Made by a program: the position numbers and the translations under genes
Part shown: piece by piece, positions 21,399 through 33,599 of the stretch
How the letters are laid out: each line of letters opens with the position of its first letter
Position numbering within the stretch: the first letter of the stretch is position 1
Source: Chalara sp. BL73
Lineage: Eukaryota > Ascomycota > Leotiomycetes > Helotiales
Assembly: GCA_918026815.1 (NCBI GenBank)
Contig: CAKJVC010000153.1
Span: 124,001-188,000 of the forward strand
DNA length: 64,000 nt
Direction: 5' to 3'
The notes under the pieces: generated by a model
Database searches by the model: none
The model's input: the letters and a program-made list of their open reading frames with translations, nothing else
What the model was told of the DNA's origin: nothing

Positions 21399-21539
21399 GA
21401 GTTGATAATTCTAAGGAATTCTCAAGCTATTAAGGTTTTAAAGTGCTATCAGCCTAGAAACCCCTTTCCAGAAGAGTGAGTCTTGGCCGACAATACAACG
21501 GGTCCCACACCGGGTCGTCGACAGCAGTTGTCACCAACT
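21399..21539. repeat. Right arm of the 141-bp inverted repeat
   Basis: Inverted counterpart of bases 1-141. The relic frame entering it ends at a TAA where the left arm has CAA; beyond that the frame would continue in both arms to a common TAG. The inner differences from the left arm are all T:A here where the left arm has C:G, as if this copy had been lightly mutated. The outer limit may extend past 21539 because the left arm is cut by the window edge. Confidence 0.9.
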
Positions 21540-22710
21540 ACCATACGTCCTACCCGCCGGCTCAGCGACGATCACTTCCACAGTTCCCCTATCTCTGCCT
21601 TTCGTGAGCCAGGACGCGCACAATTCAGCACCCCGTTGCTTGGGTAGGGGTCGTAGCTGTGGCCTAGACACTCATAGATGCAGGGAGGAAAAGCTTCCGC
21701 AACCATCGCACCGACAGGTAGTACGCAATCCCCATAGATAGGCCAAAAATTAAAAGCTCTAACAATGTTGAATTACTAGAATGAGTGTTGAAACATGGCT
21801 ATTAGTCAGCATATTCAACTTCACAAACGGAGCTACAATCCAGTTCCAGAATCCAGAATCCAGATCCAGAAAAGCCAGATCCAGAAGCCGAAAGCCGGAA
21901 AGCCAGGAAGAGCCAGGTCCAGATCCAATCCAGGATAATATATAGGATCGATGATCCACAAGCCGTTCCCCACTAGGCATAATGCACGTGGTGCAGTTAC
22001 CTGTATTTTCAACGCTGCTGCGATTGAAGCGACAACACGTTGAAACACCTTCAAGCTTGCTCATGATGCAATATACCAAGCAAACTCTCCAGTGGTTGAA
22101 TCTTCGCCCTTGCCGCCAAGAGCAACCGAAGCTCAACAGACAAGGTAGGCTACGGGTAGAAGATCTCATTAACTATGGGACAATTGCACGACTACTAGAG
22201 CCGAACACCTTCAGCGCTGCTATCAGAGAAAGCTCAGTATCACATGACGCTCAGCAAACAAGCACCGCTCCTCGAGGTAGAGACCCATGCTGTCAGTGCT
22301 CCCCGACCCGAAAGAACAGCGGAGGGACCCGAAAGCTGCACAGTGACTGTATTCAGGAGGGGGAAGGTCAGTACAGGCGGAAGCGTGCACGTTCTTAAAG
22401 CCAACCGGTACAGTTTGATCGCAGGTAGTCGCGCTGGGTTCGGATCCGTCAGGTCTTTTCAGGCTTACGCTCTTGAACGCTATGACTTGCAGTGCTACAA
22501 CGACGTCAGAATCATGATCTTGTTGACTATAGGGGCTCTCTACTTTGGTGCTTTACTTCATTTTTGATTTACATCTTTGATTCGGAGGATTGTTCGAAGG
22601 AAGGAGAGAGAAATGATCGTGTTTGTTGTCCTGCTCGAGCCTTGACCCTGTTCCTAATTGTATGGTTGTTGAGAGTTGAAAAGAGAAGCTATGAGCAACA
22701 GTTAGCAATG

Positions 22711-22872
22711 AGGATCAAAAAGGGGGATCAAGAGAGGGGATCAAGAGAGGGGATCAAGAGAGAGGATCAAGAGAGAGGATCAAGAATAAAGATCAAGAAG
22801 GAGGATCAAGGGGGGGGATCAAGAGAGAGGATTAAGAGTGAAGATTAAGAAGGAGAATTAAGAAGGGGGATC
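22711..22872. repeat. GGATCAAGAGAG minisatellite
   Basis: About a dozen purine-rich units of 12-14 bp with the core GGATCAAGAGAG, decaying to GATTAAGAAGG at the right end, where ATC has become ATT. Confidence 0.85.
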
Positions 22873-23282
22873 CGGCCTACTTATAGTTTTTGCGTTGCAG
22901 CCTTGCTGGCGCTACAGCTTCACTTTGCTGGCGCTATAGCTTCACCTTATCCACCAACTTGCATGATATTCGGAAAGAAACGAAGCTGTTCTTGATTCTA
23001 GCAGTTAGAAATATGAACGGAGAGCAAGGAACAACTTAGCTCTGTTTTATATTGACAGCTATGGAGTTGTGAAGTTGAGGGAGCTTCGAATGTGGCTCAG
23101 AAAGAAGTCGTGATTCAAAGGTGAAGAAAGCCGATCATGAGATCGATCTACGCAACGTCAACGTATTGAAATCGTTACTCTCACATACTTTTCAATTCTC
23201 TCATGCTGAGTGCTTATTTGCTTCTATTACACATGTCGATTCGATATGGTCGACCTATGGGCAGGGTGTTCGACGTATGAGG

Positions 23283-23330
23283 GTTGTATGAGGGGTTGTA
23301 TGACAGGTTGTATGAAAGGTTGTATGAGGG
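23283..23330. repeat. 12-bp repeat, GTTGTATGANRG
   Basis: Four consecutive 12-bp units differing only in the last three bases. Confidence 0.85.
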
Positions 23331-24221
23331 GCTCGCTGTAGAGGAGAGGTTCGATCTGAAGGTGAACAGTTAGAAATAGGTTCTCGCGAGCAAATCTAAG
23401 GAACTGGGAATCGAATAGAGGATTGATTAGATCCTCGAGGTACTTCTCTGAAAAAGATCGAGATCTCTGAAGGTCGTTTTGGTGTTATTGTAAGGTTGTG
23501 GGTTGGAAAAGGATGAAGGAGGGGTTGTAGTGAGGCGCAAACGCTTGAAAGAAAGAGCTCGATCTAACTGATCATGAACGTTTATTACTTCAGTACTCGA
23601 GGCGAGTACGTATAAGAGAGGGGACGGTTGTAGTGAGGTTGGTTCCTCACTTATGTCAAAACATAACGTGATGCGAATAAGTGGCCAGTCATGTGACTAG
23701 AGAAGCTTGCTTTCTGTATGGGAAGCACATCACCAACCAATTGACAATATTATTCAACTACTTAACGCGAAAACTTCGGTCTACCGGTGCACGGGCGAAT
23801 ATACTACGTTTATGCTACGTTTTAGTATCGTGCTAAATCCTGTTCCTGTTTTTGTGCTTCAAGCTGTTACAGGCCAAATGCCACCGTAAAGTCCTTTGAG
23901 CGCAGCGAAATACGGGGGTTTGGGGGCTGGCCCTCATATAAAAAGTAATATTTTAAGTGACTAATAAATCTATTCAATTGAGGACTACTGTGTAGTTGTG
24001 AAAGCAAGCTTTTCGGTCCATCGCGGGTTCTTACACAACCCGAGATCCCTAGTATTCGATGATGCTTTACTATCAGCCAAGTGAAAATAGTCACGTGTTG
24101 GAATTATCAGCATAATTGTTATCAATACTTCAGCCCGGTATTTTGATGTTGCTTAGGCACCCATTTCGGTTATGGCGGGGCTAGGACAGCCTATGAATCC
24201 GGAAGAACAAAAACAAAAAAC

Positions 24222-24498
24222 TGCCAATTTACCAGTAGAAACTTACTAGTAGAATCTAATTTTAGCAATTACCAGTAGAAATTTACCAGTAGAAATTGAA
24301 TTTAGCGATTACCGGTAGAAATGTACCAGTAGAAATTGAATTTAGCGATTACCAGTAGAAATTTGCCAGTAGAAATCGAATTTAGCGATTACCAGTAGAA
24401 ATTTGCCAGTAGAAATTGAATTTAGCGACTGCCAGTAGAAGTTTACTAGTAGAAATTTGAATTTAGCGATTACTAGTAGAAATTTACTAATAGAATTC
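24222..24498. repeat. 40-bp tandem satellite with CCAGTAGAAAT subrepeat
   Basis: About seven copies of a 40-bp unit, each containing two spaced copies of CCAGTAGAAAT and a TTTAGCGATT spacer. Copies differ mainly by transitions (CCAGT to CTAGT, ACC to GCC). The units directly abut with no unique spacers, so this is a satellite and not a CRISPR array. Confidence 0.9.
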
Positions 24499-24935
24499 TA
24501 TTTTTGGAAATTTTGGTGTCGGGAAGTTTTATGCGTAACAATATTGATGTTTATATATGTCCAGTCGTTTTGATTGCATACAAAACTATATATGATTCGG
24601 GTAAAATCCAATTAAAGCTCAGAATAAAAGTAAGGCATATAGAAGAAAGTAAAAGCTGATAGATATGATTGTATCAGAAAAAATCGCGTGTATACTGTAA
24701 CTATATGACTCGATAGAAATCGCTTCTTTGAAACAAAAAGCTAGCAGATACCACTGCAAAAACGTCAAAATGTACAAGCACAAGCCTGCCCACCTATTGG
24801 GAGTTACTCTTTTCGCTTATGTCTTTCCACGGATAGCCATCGTTCTTCATCTGGGGATGGTCATCACTAGCCTTGGCGGAAGACTTCCAGAAGACGGGTC
24901 AGAAAACTCCTGGTCCAAGCAGTCGTCCACCAGGT
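24499..24935. other. Intergenic, downstream of the Myb-like gene
   Basis: About 440 bp with no gene recognised. It should hold the 3' untranslated region of the minus-strand gene that ends at 24936. Confidence 0.45.
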
Positions 24936-27672
24936 CTATTTAAGCTTTGTATAGTACTGCACCTTGATCGCGCCTAAAGTCCGTTGTGAAGTCTGTTGCT
25001 GGAAAGCAAGACCGATCTCCTCCCATGAGTATCCCTCCTTCTTCATTTCCAATATCTTCTTGTTCTCTTTTACTGTCCAAGGAACACGTGTTCTCTTCGC
25101 TTGTAATATCACTGGCGGAACCTGGCATGCAGCTGCTCGTGTCGATTTCCGTTTGATGCTTCTTTTCTTAACCTGTAACGGTGCTTGATGTATCTTGGAA
25201 TGCGCAGCAGCGTCGTGATTAGTGTCCAGTGCTTTGAGGCCAATGGGCAAGTAAAGCTGTCCCGAAATCGATGGCAGTTTGAACTCAAGGTTGTACGTTG
25301 TTTCACTTCCGATCTTAGTGCATTTGAGAAGGCCTTGAAAAGGCCATTCCTGGTACGCAGCAAACGGTACTTCTTCTGTTGCCGCAGACGGACTCCGAGA
25401 AGGTCGCGAGGTATGAAAGTAGCTATTATCGGCCAAATTTGATAGGCATTCATTATTAGCCTCCTGGATATGTGCGTCGCCAAGCCTAGGCGTAGTGGTC
25501 GGTAGCGCTATACGGGGACTAGGCTGTCTGAGGCGGAGCTCTGGGGTGTGTCTGCGACAAGTAGTTGGAGTTGCAACAGACGCTGCGCGTGGCCGTCGTC
25601 GCTTTGCAGGTCGCGGATCTTCATCCTCAGTATCGCAGGTATTGTGGTCGTCATCAATGTTCACGGAATGGTAGGTTTCCCTGCTGATCAAAGTCTGCGT
25701 GTCTTGGTGATCTCGTTTCCCTTCCCACTGCTCCGCCTCGGGATCGCCGCTCCGTCGCAGCTCAGGTCGAAAAGAGAGTCTAGAGGGACTTCGAAAGTTT
25801 CTTGAGGTATGACAGTGGTTGTTGTTGGTCAAAACTGCTGGATGCTCCGGTTGGATCTTAGATTGTGCTCGACTCAAGGGGTCAGTAGAAAATGCTGTTT
25901 CTAGATGTGTTCCGTTAGCGAAGCGCTCTTTAAAAATTTCTAAAACAAGGAAGTTGATAATGTAACTACTTACCCTCAAGCTTAGCAAGCAACCTATGAC
26001 TGAGTGAGATTTTCAGCAGATTTTCTGTGACCCATGTAGAAAGATCGTCGAACAGGTACTCAAAGCCTTCCTTACTTTTGTTGCGCCGGCTACGGCGCAG
26101 ATGGTGAACTCGCACAAAGCCATTCTCTACTCGTACACCTGGAGCCAGATAAGATCGTTCGCAATGCGGTACTATTATTGACATCCATATATCGGCTTCG
26201 TTTACCCACAATTCAGACCTGTTTGGACGTTTACCCCATACAACGTGGTACTGGGTTGTCTCCGATTGGTGTCCAGCAAGCTGCCGGGTGCGCTTCCCGC
26301 GCAGTCGAAAGTGGTGCTTGTCAATCCACAGTTGTGTGGTTGGCGCGGCTGTGGTGGATTCATTCTCCACAGGATTATCCGTGTGATCTACTACCAGGCT
26401 TTGCAGATTGCCGGTAGCGGGCCACTCAAGCTCTACCCGCTGCTGTACCTCTATCTCGTCCTTTTTTCCCACCGGCTCTTCCTCCCTTAGTCCCCTCTTC
26501 CCTGGTGTTTCCACCACCTGAGTCTCCTGCTGCTCCCACTCCTCAAGGTCCTGGGTTGGGGTGCCACTCCAAGAAGCATCTCGTAGCTCTTCTGAACTGC
26601 TACCAGAAGCTTTAGTGGGTTCTCGACCCTTGATTTGGTCCTGTGGCGCCTCGACCGAGCGAGCACGTAAGGAGCTTAGTGAGCTGGCCAATGATGAATC
26701 CACTTGCTCTTCCAAAGCCAACCCCAATTCTTTCTCCAATTCAGCCATGCTATCATCAGTCCATCCATCGTCGCCGTTATTAGAGGTCTCGGGGAGAGAG
26801 TGGGACACACCCTCCACTAACATGCTCTGAGCGATACCGTCTATGTCTTGCTTGTTGGCCTGATCTTGTAGTAGCGTAGATTGAAGAGGGATCTGAAGTT
26901 CATCTGGTGCGAAAGCAGAAAGCACGCTTTGCTGCTCACAAGATCCAAGTTTTGGAGCAGGCTTATCGATGTAGCGGCCCTCTTTAATATCATACCATAG
27001 ACCAGAGGCGAGTTCTGAACTTCCGGGAGTGCTATATGGACTCGTATCCCGTCCGGTACGCCTAGTCTCAATATCACCAGCACTGTCTTCCGCCTCATTC
27101 TCAGTACTTGCTTCATCTGAGTCATCATCAAGAATCATCGGTTGATCTACGCATTATTAACAGGCCGCTTCTTAGCATGAAAGACAGACAAAGCTCCTAC
27201 CTGGTCTATCACCCTGACGCTCACCCAACCCTGATTTTGTTGGGTCGCTTTGCATTTCAACCCCGTGGAGTGCTGCTTGTTCCAGATACTGAAAGGTGGG
27301 TTCGGTTCTCGAGCCTTTACTTGAGACTGGTGGGATAGTCTGAAAGAGCTCCTCGAGAGATGGCAGGTCGTCGTCTGATTCATCACTATTATCAAGGGCA
27401 AGCTTCCGCTCTATATTGGCAGATTAGTATAGTTCACTTCGGCTGGAGCTTTTCTACGTACCTTCGCCTTTCGCTGCCGCACTTCTATCTTCAGCTTGAC
27501 ATCCAGAACGAGAGAGAATAGCCGCGGGTCTGGGTGTTTCCTGCCTGCTCGTAGATAAAGGGATTGACCGGCTGGCTTTATTAAGCCCAAAGATATTTCT
27601 ATTGCAGAGTGGCGGGTTTGATGGAGGAAGTGCAAATCGAACAAACTTCGTGCTCTCAAGGGCAGCCATCAT
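24936..27672 (-). CDS. Large protein with C-terminal Myb/SANT-like domain
   Basis: Four exons, 27462..27672, 27201..27410, 25974..27146 and 24936..25939, encode 865 residues with no break. Introns: 51 nt (GTACGT ... AATATAG), 54 nt (GTAGGA ... GCGTAG) and 34 nt (GTAAGT ... TTTTAG; a 46-nt alternative to AAAG also keeps frame). The last ~50 residues form a Myb/SANT-like helix-turn-helix: PWTVKENKKILEMKKEGYSWEEI ... GAIKVQYYTKLK. Upstream are acidic, Ser-rich low-complexity regions (DDDSDEAS, DNSDESDDD), a folded-looking segment about 410-530 (WIDKHHFRLRGKRT, ELWVNEADIWMS) and basic clusters (PAKRRRPR, KKRSIKRKS) that suit nuclear import. It is probably a DNA-binding regulator. It is intact despite lying 1.6 kb from the mutated repeat block. 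An upstream in-frame ATG (27723) is possible. Confidence 0.75.
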
Positions 27673-29229
27673 AGAACGAAGTAGTGAGAAAATTAGTTTG
27701 AGAATATGTAGAATGTTCAGCAAGGAAAATTGAGGAGCTTAAAAAGTAATTCGTGAGCGCCTGCTTGTTGGAATTGGACCGATCTCGTCCACACATCTGC
27801 TTTGCCGCTCCAACTGCCGTAGGCTGCTCTGAAACCAAATAATATGGTCATATGAATAAACCTCAGCTTTGCAAGCTCCTGGAAATGGAGATCTCTCAGC
27901 TACTGATAAACTGAGGCATTTTTGAGCGTATCCCAGCCAATCACTAGCTTCAACACGAGTTGAACTACTATCTTCTCGCAGCAGAACGCCGCGCCCAGAC
28001 TTGACAAGCGCCTCTATCTTGCCACTTCAAGCGTTTTTTCGCTGGTGATCCCTACCGGGTGATCGAGTCAAGACTCGCTTTTCATGCAATATCACCACGG
28101 CCTGCGCCCCAACTATCCTGGGCTTCATCGAAGATCGAGAAATAGAGCTGTAATCGGCCAATCTTGCTCGAAATACAATGTATCAGACCTATTCCCCTGG
28201 ACCCTGTAGCCAACCTCGTATAGCTGAGCCCAGACGACCTGCCTTTTGCAGAAGTGAGATTGCGCAGCGCAGGATTGTATCATGTGTATTCCGGTGACAT
28301 ATGCAGTTCTGCAACGGTATGGCCTTGAAGCCAAGGATCCTCGAGCAGCCTACAAGCGCCAGATCCAATTTTTCATAAGCAACGAGCTCGGATAGAGCTT
28401 TTTCCGAGGTAACACGTCCTGCCTGCCTGTAATAGTCCACATCTCTTTCACCGCTTCTTACCCAGTTGTCTCACCGGCGGAGGATTGTGTCCTCGGTTGG
28501 ATGCTCAACAGAAGCTTCGGTGATGCAGTTGCTATGCAAACTGCCGTCTGTGACAGCCACACAGGTAGAAACCGGCCCTTTTCGTGACAGATCAGCCCAG
28601 ATCAAGGCATACGGCGCATATCATGGTCTCCGCAGCGCAATGGAGCTTACCAAGATCCTTCCCTGACACGTAATTCGGCGGTACAGCCAGGCAGAAGCCA
28701 ACCACGCCGTCGTGAGGCATTTTTGCGATTGGCTAAGTGACAACGCATAAAAGGAATGCCAAGGGCAAGCCTCCACGGTCGTAATCACTGGGACATTGCC
28801 TTGAAGGTTGTGATGGTGCGATGGCGAGAGGAAGCAGAGCCAGTGTCCATGCCCGTATTTCAGCTAATCCAGCTGCTTCAAGAGAATAATCGCCGTTGCA
28901 AACGCTCGAGAGCATCAGATCCAAAGCAAAAGATCGAAGAATCTGGCTTCAAACTGGATGTGCCGTCCAGCTTCCCAGCCACGATGAGGCCGACCATAGG
29001 GACATTCGGAGTGGGTCTGTAAATTACATGGGAAAAGAGTAGACGGCGCATAACGAAAATTGAAACAAGGGAGTGAGGAGCCTGTTGGGGAAAGGATTGA
29101 AGGAGGAGATGGCCGTGTAGTGGGGGGAGCACGACTTTTATAGACGTTGAAAAGCAGCGGGGGTCCGTGCACGCGCTTTGCCCAACACGGAGGGTCGCTA
29201 AACCCAGGGGGGCAAACCGCAGCACTGAG
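27673..29229. other. Intergenic, gene-free flank of the repeat block
   Basis: About 1.55 kb of normal composition. Several overlapping short frames but none with a recognisable domain or coherent splicing. The first part should contain the promoter of the Myb-like gene. Composition drops abruptly to very AT-rich at about 29,230. Confidence 0.5.
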
Positions 29230-29397
29230 ATAATAAAAAGAACAATTAAATTTTTTTTTTAAAATATAAAATAACAAAAAAAAACAAATATATAATAGTA
29301 TTTATTAAAACATTGTTTATATTACGAATTTGTATTAATTTTATAAACAAAAAACTTATAAAAAATTTGCAACTATAAAAAACAAATTGTTACGATC
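29230..29397. other. AT-rich boundary of the mutated block
   Basis: Nearly pure A/T for about 165 bp, marking the left edge of the mutated region. No element recognisable. Confidence 0.6.
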
Positions 29398-29527
29398 ATC
29401 GCAACAGGACTACAGCTTTTGGGGCCTGAGGCTCGGTAAGCTTGGCTTACACAAAAAACCCCTAGGTAGAGATCACGTGATGGATTATAGATCGTTTATA
29501 ATTTATAATCCAACGGATCATTATTAT
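29398..29527 (+). mobile_element. Truncated LTR of the Gypsy C family
   Basis: Starts TGTTACG and matches the first ~145 bp of the C-family LTR at 48498, including the segment GGGGCCTGAGGCTCGG and GATCACGTGATGGAT. It is cut off by the start of element A immediately after ATTAT. The matching remainder of this LTR is not found at the right end of element A. Confidence 0.8.
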
Positions 29528-29983
29528 TGTCACGAACCGTATCCTGAGACCCGCTGAGACCCCGGGAGGGAAGCCCCGGGATGCTCTGGCGTCCCAAGAC
29601 CAATGGGGATCCTAAGGATGTGGGTCCCAAGATCAGCCAGTGGCCTAGGATTTTAAGTAAGTAAAAAAACAGACGGCTTATAGACTTCTAGGAACGGCTA
29701 CTGTGTCACGTAATAAAGTCCGGAAAAGTCTTAAAAGTTTATATAAACTCCAAAAACTTCAAAAAACTTTAAAACAACTATAGTATATAAATAATCGTAG
29801 TTTTATAGTTTAAAAGTTTCGTGTTTAAACTTTTATTATAGTTTAGCAATATAGTTTATTTGTTATACTTGTAACGTTTTACTTTTTAGTAAAAAGCAGT
29901 ATTTAGTTTATTTTATATATACTATACTAACTAACGAGCTTTAAACTTAGTTATTTAAACTTAAAGTTATTTAGTACGTTATA
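29528..29983 (+). repeat. 5' LTR of element A
   Basis: First ~200 bp retain normal composition (for example CCCCGGGAGGG); the remainder is mutated. In the 3' LTR the pattern is reversed: first part mutated, last ~130 bp intact. Confidence 0.85.
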
Positions 29984-31304
29984 TTTTAAATACTTGTTTT
30001 TAAAGTAATTAAGCAATATAATACTTAAAACTGGTTTTTCGTTTAGCTAAACAAAACAAAAAACAAAAAAAGTAGTTATTCCGAATACTACTATTACCGA
30101 CAAAAACAAAAACATCGAATTACTAAACCGAGAATTATAGCAAGTAAAAGTTTCGGAAACAGTAAAAGTCGCAAAACTTAATAAGTTCGACAAAAAGCGC
30201 AAAAAACTAAAAACATTTTTAATATAATTCGAAATTTATTTTAAATTTAACAATAACAAGTTTACGATTTATAAAAGTAACGTTTTATTCGCAGTGTTAT
30301 ACTTTAGAAAAAAAGCTATAAAATAAATACAACTTTTTGCAAAAAACTATTTTAAATATAAAAACATTAATAAAAGTATACTTATTATACAAGCAATTTT
30401 TAAAAAGTTTGAAAAATTTAAGCAAAAAATTAAAAAAGTATTCGAAAACGTAAATAAAAAAAAAACTACGAAACGCTATTTATATACTTTTAAACAAACA
30501 AAATCGATTATTAACTACGCTACCGAATTTAAAAAACACGCTGTTTAAACAAAATAAAACACTTAAACACTATTAAACTACTATACTAAAAAATTTAAAC
30601 TAAAAGTTTAAACCGAGTTTGCTCGATTAAACTTTTTTCGAACTATTAACAATATAGTAAAGTTAACTATCAAAATAAACAGTCGCTAATATAATTTAAA
30701 AAAAAAACCAAAAATTTTTCGGCCGTTTATTTTAAAACAAACTTAATATAAACAAAAAACGTTATAAACAAAGCCGATAGCCGGAACTAATAAAACTAAA
30801 CGCTGCTTAAAAAAAACTTTTTAAAAATAAAATAAAGCAAAAAAAAAAAAAAAGCTATACCATATATATAAACAACCGAGTTATATGTTTTTGTTTTATA
30901 AAAAACTTAAACAAAAAAAAAAGCAAACTAAAACAGTGTAAATAAAAGCTATAAAAAAAACTTCGAACGGATTTTTTGAAAAAACAACGCTAAAAAAGTT
31001 TTCGAAAAAAAAACTCCAAAATATAAATATCGTTACTTAACTTTTAAAACTAAGCGTAACGTTTAAAACGACTAGTTTTAAACTAAATTTATTTTCGAAA
31101 AAGCATAAAAAGTAAAAATATGCTTTATTTAAAAAAAATAAAAAAATTTAGTTTTTATTTACAAATACAAAAAAACTAAACTTCGTTAGCACGCTACAAA
31201 AAAACGATAAAGCACTAGCGTATATCGAAAAAGCAGTAAAAGTAGTTTACAAAAATAATAAAAAAGTAATTTTTAAATTTTAAAACGAAAAAATACTTAA
31301 AAAC

Positions 31305-31510
31305 TGTCACAGAACCGATCCATGTTGAGGGTCATTGGGTGGATACGCGAGCACGCCAAGAATGGCCAAAGAGTTGATATTTATGAGAACAGCTTAACTG
31401 TAGAATACCTGTTCTCCAAGCGTGTATACATACAATAATATCACTTCGCTATTTGGGACTGTCAACTATTAATTAGCTGTTCGCTGCACTACTGAGTACT
31501 TTCCGTAATA
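31305..31510 (+). repeat. 5' LTR of element B
   Basis: 206 bp; less mutated than the 3' copy in its first half. Confidence 0.9.
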
Positions 31511-33021
31511 GTTATAAGCCCGGTTTTGCAACTAAAACACTTCTACTGCGCACATTAAGAGCTTTTAAAAGCAAAACAGCTAATTTCCTAATTACTTTTT
31601 TTCACAAAAACTTTTATATACTAACAACGAACACTGCAACTATACAATAGCAAGTTTGCAGAAGTTTTTTAATGTATTAATAAAAAATAAGCATAATTAG
31701 TTTAAATAGTTCATGTTATTAACATATAAAGCACGCTATTAAAACGCGTGGAAACTAGTCGATCTAAACGCTTTTAACAGCTAATTCAACTTAGCGGTGT
31801 TACTATTAAAGCCAAAGTCGCTAAATAAGCTAGTCGATGCAGAAAATCAAGCTCGCAACAAAAAATACAATATTAAGCTTACTGTATATTTAGCGCTAAT
31901 AGCTAATCAAAACAATACACTTCGAACAAAAGCAACTTTTTTAATATTAACTGTTTTTTTTAAAAGCACTTTCGTTCCGACAATTAAAAGAAAAAAGCTC
32001 GTTTTTGTTAAACTACAATATTTACTTATAGTTGCAACTAGTAATGTGTAAGCGAGCTGGTTAATATACAATAAAAATTACACAATAAAAATGTCAAAGT
32101 AGTTAAAACAATTTAAAAAGTACTAACAAATGTCAAGCTAAATTACGAAAACAGTAAAGCTATTAAAATTAAAAAACGCAAAACTACAACTGGCAATTAA
32201 TAAAACTATTAGTATACAAGCATTTGTACAATAACTAAAAAAAAAGTTCGCTTTAACTAACTTTAGTACAATTAACACAGTTCGTGCAAAGTACCGACAA
32301 GTTTTTAGCTAAACAGCAAAAAAAAGCATTAATAAAAAACAGTAGCTAAATAATTGAAACGAAATATACAAATAAGCGAAGCTTCACAATTTAGCAGAAG
32401 TGCAAAGTAATTTAGCTACGCAAAATTTCTTAATAGCTATTCGTACAAAGCTGAATTTTGTTTAAACAAAAAAAAAACTGCAAAACTTAATAGTGCAATT
32501 AAAAATCGGTAAAAAAACAAAAATAATTAAACAGTTAGCAGCTGGTTTCGCGAAGCTAATTTATGCAAACAACACGAACTTTAAACTAAAAAGTTAAAAG
32601 CTCGGTTTATTCGTTACATTAAAAAAAAAAGCTAACAACTTTAATTCTACGAGTTTAAACTTTCAGAACTTATTTAAACTTTCGACTAAAAGCTTGTTCA
32701 ACAAAAAAAAGAAATGTTTATACTACGCTAAACAAGTCAATTACAAATACACGTAAAAACCGGAAAAATGTAAAAAGTTACAGTTTGCGATTACTAAAAA
32801 GTTTAATAAGCCGCTTTTAAATCCAATAAAAAAAAAAACCAAAAAAAAGATTCAAAAACGACTAAACTCGACTGATTAAACGAAGCTAAAAACAGCTTTT
32901 AAAAAAAAAAAAATAGTTTAAACAATTTTCGAACAAAAAAACAACTTTTTTTACTTTATTTAACGATACTATAATCGATCCAAAGCTAGTAAAAAGTATA
33001 TTAGCCGAAATATCAGTTAAA

Positions 33022-33342
33022 GTGTACGCAACACTTAGTTATGCTCAACTATATTCTTTATTAAGCAATACGCTGTTCGACAATTGCAAAGCAACTTATT
33101 TAATAAACGATATATTATTACTCGATTTAAAATTATTTGTAAAAGCTAATTACAACGAGTACGTAAAATCCGGAACAACAAGCTTTTTTATACTCGAAAA
33201 AAGAATTCGCACTTTTTTTAAAGCATTTAACAGCCCGGAAAAACTACGCACAGTTAAACTTAAACTAACAAAAATAACATTAATTGAAAAATTTTATATA
33301 AATATAATTTTAAAAGCTCGAATACTTATTATTAGATTGTAG
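33022..33342 (+). pseudogene. Copia protease-region remnant
   Basis: An open 106-codon stretch in element B with FDNCKATYLINDILLL ... VKANYNEYVKSG ... KAFNSPEKLR, the typical fungal Copia gag-protease pattern of a disappeared-Asp active-site segment followed by an FxI-G-like loop. Several residues are explained by G-to-A changes (Asp to Asn). Confidence 0.75.
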
Positions 33343-33599
33343 TTTTATAAACTAAAATGTTTGCTAAAATACGAAACGAGTAAAAAAAGCATTGTAGTAA
33401 AACAGTTAAAACGCAGAAAAAATTTAGTTTTTTTTAAATATAAGCAACTGTTTTTTTATTTACTCGCTTTTAAAAAAACTTTTGCTGTACTAGTGCTATG
33501 CGTAATAATATATTTAACTTTAAATCGCTAAATTAATAAAGTATACCGCTTTTTTAAAAACTATTTAAAACTTAAATCAAATTCAGCGGATATATAGCA

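Larger units (their letters stand above)
21540..24221. other. Gene-poor region with minisatellites
   Basis: No convincing gene. Short frames at 21982..22848 and elsewhere have no family resemblance. Contains a GATCAAGAGAG array (22711-22872), a 22-bp tandem duplication with TTGCTGGCGCTA (about 22905-22946) and a GTTGTATGA array (23283-23330). Confidence 0.5.

Noticed and set aside
21982..22848. Overlapping plus-strand frames of 107-138 codons
   Set aside because: No recognisable domain, no splice logic, and the last one reads through a purine-rich minisatellite.
24222..24498. CRISPR-like array of 40-bp repeats
   Set aside because: Units abut directly with no unique spacers, and the host is a eukaryote; it is a satellite.
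28125..29277. Several overlapping frames on both strands
   Set aside because: Mutually overlapping, without motif or plausible introns; treated as intergenic.
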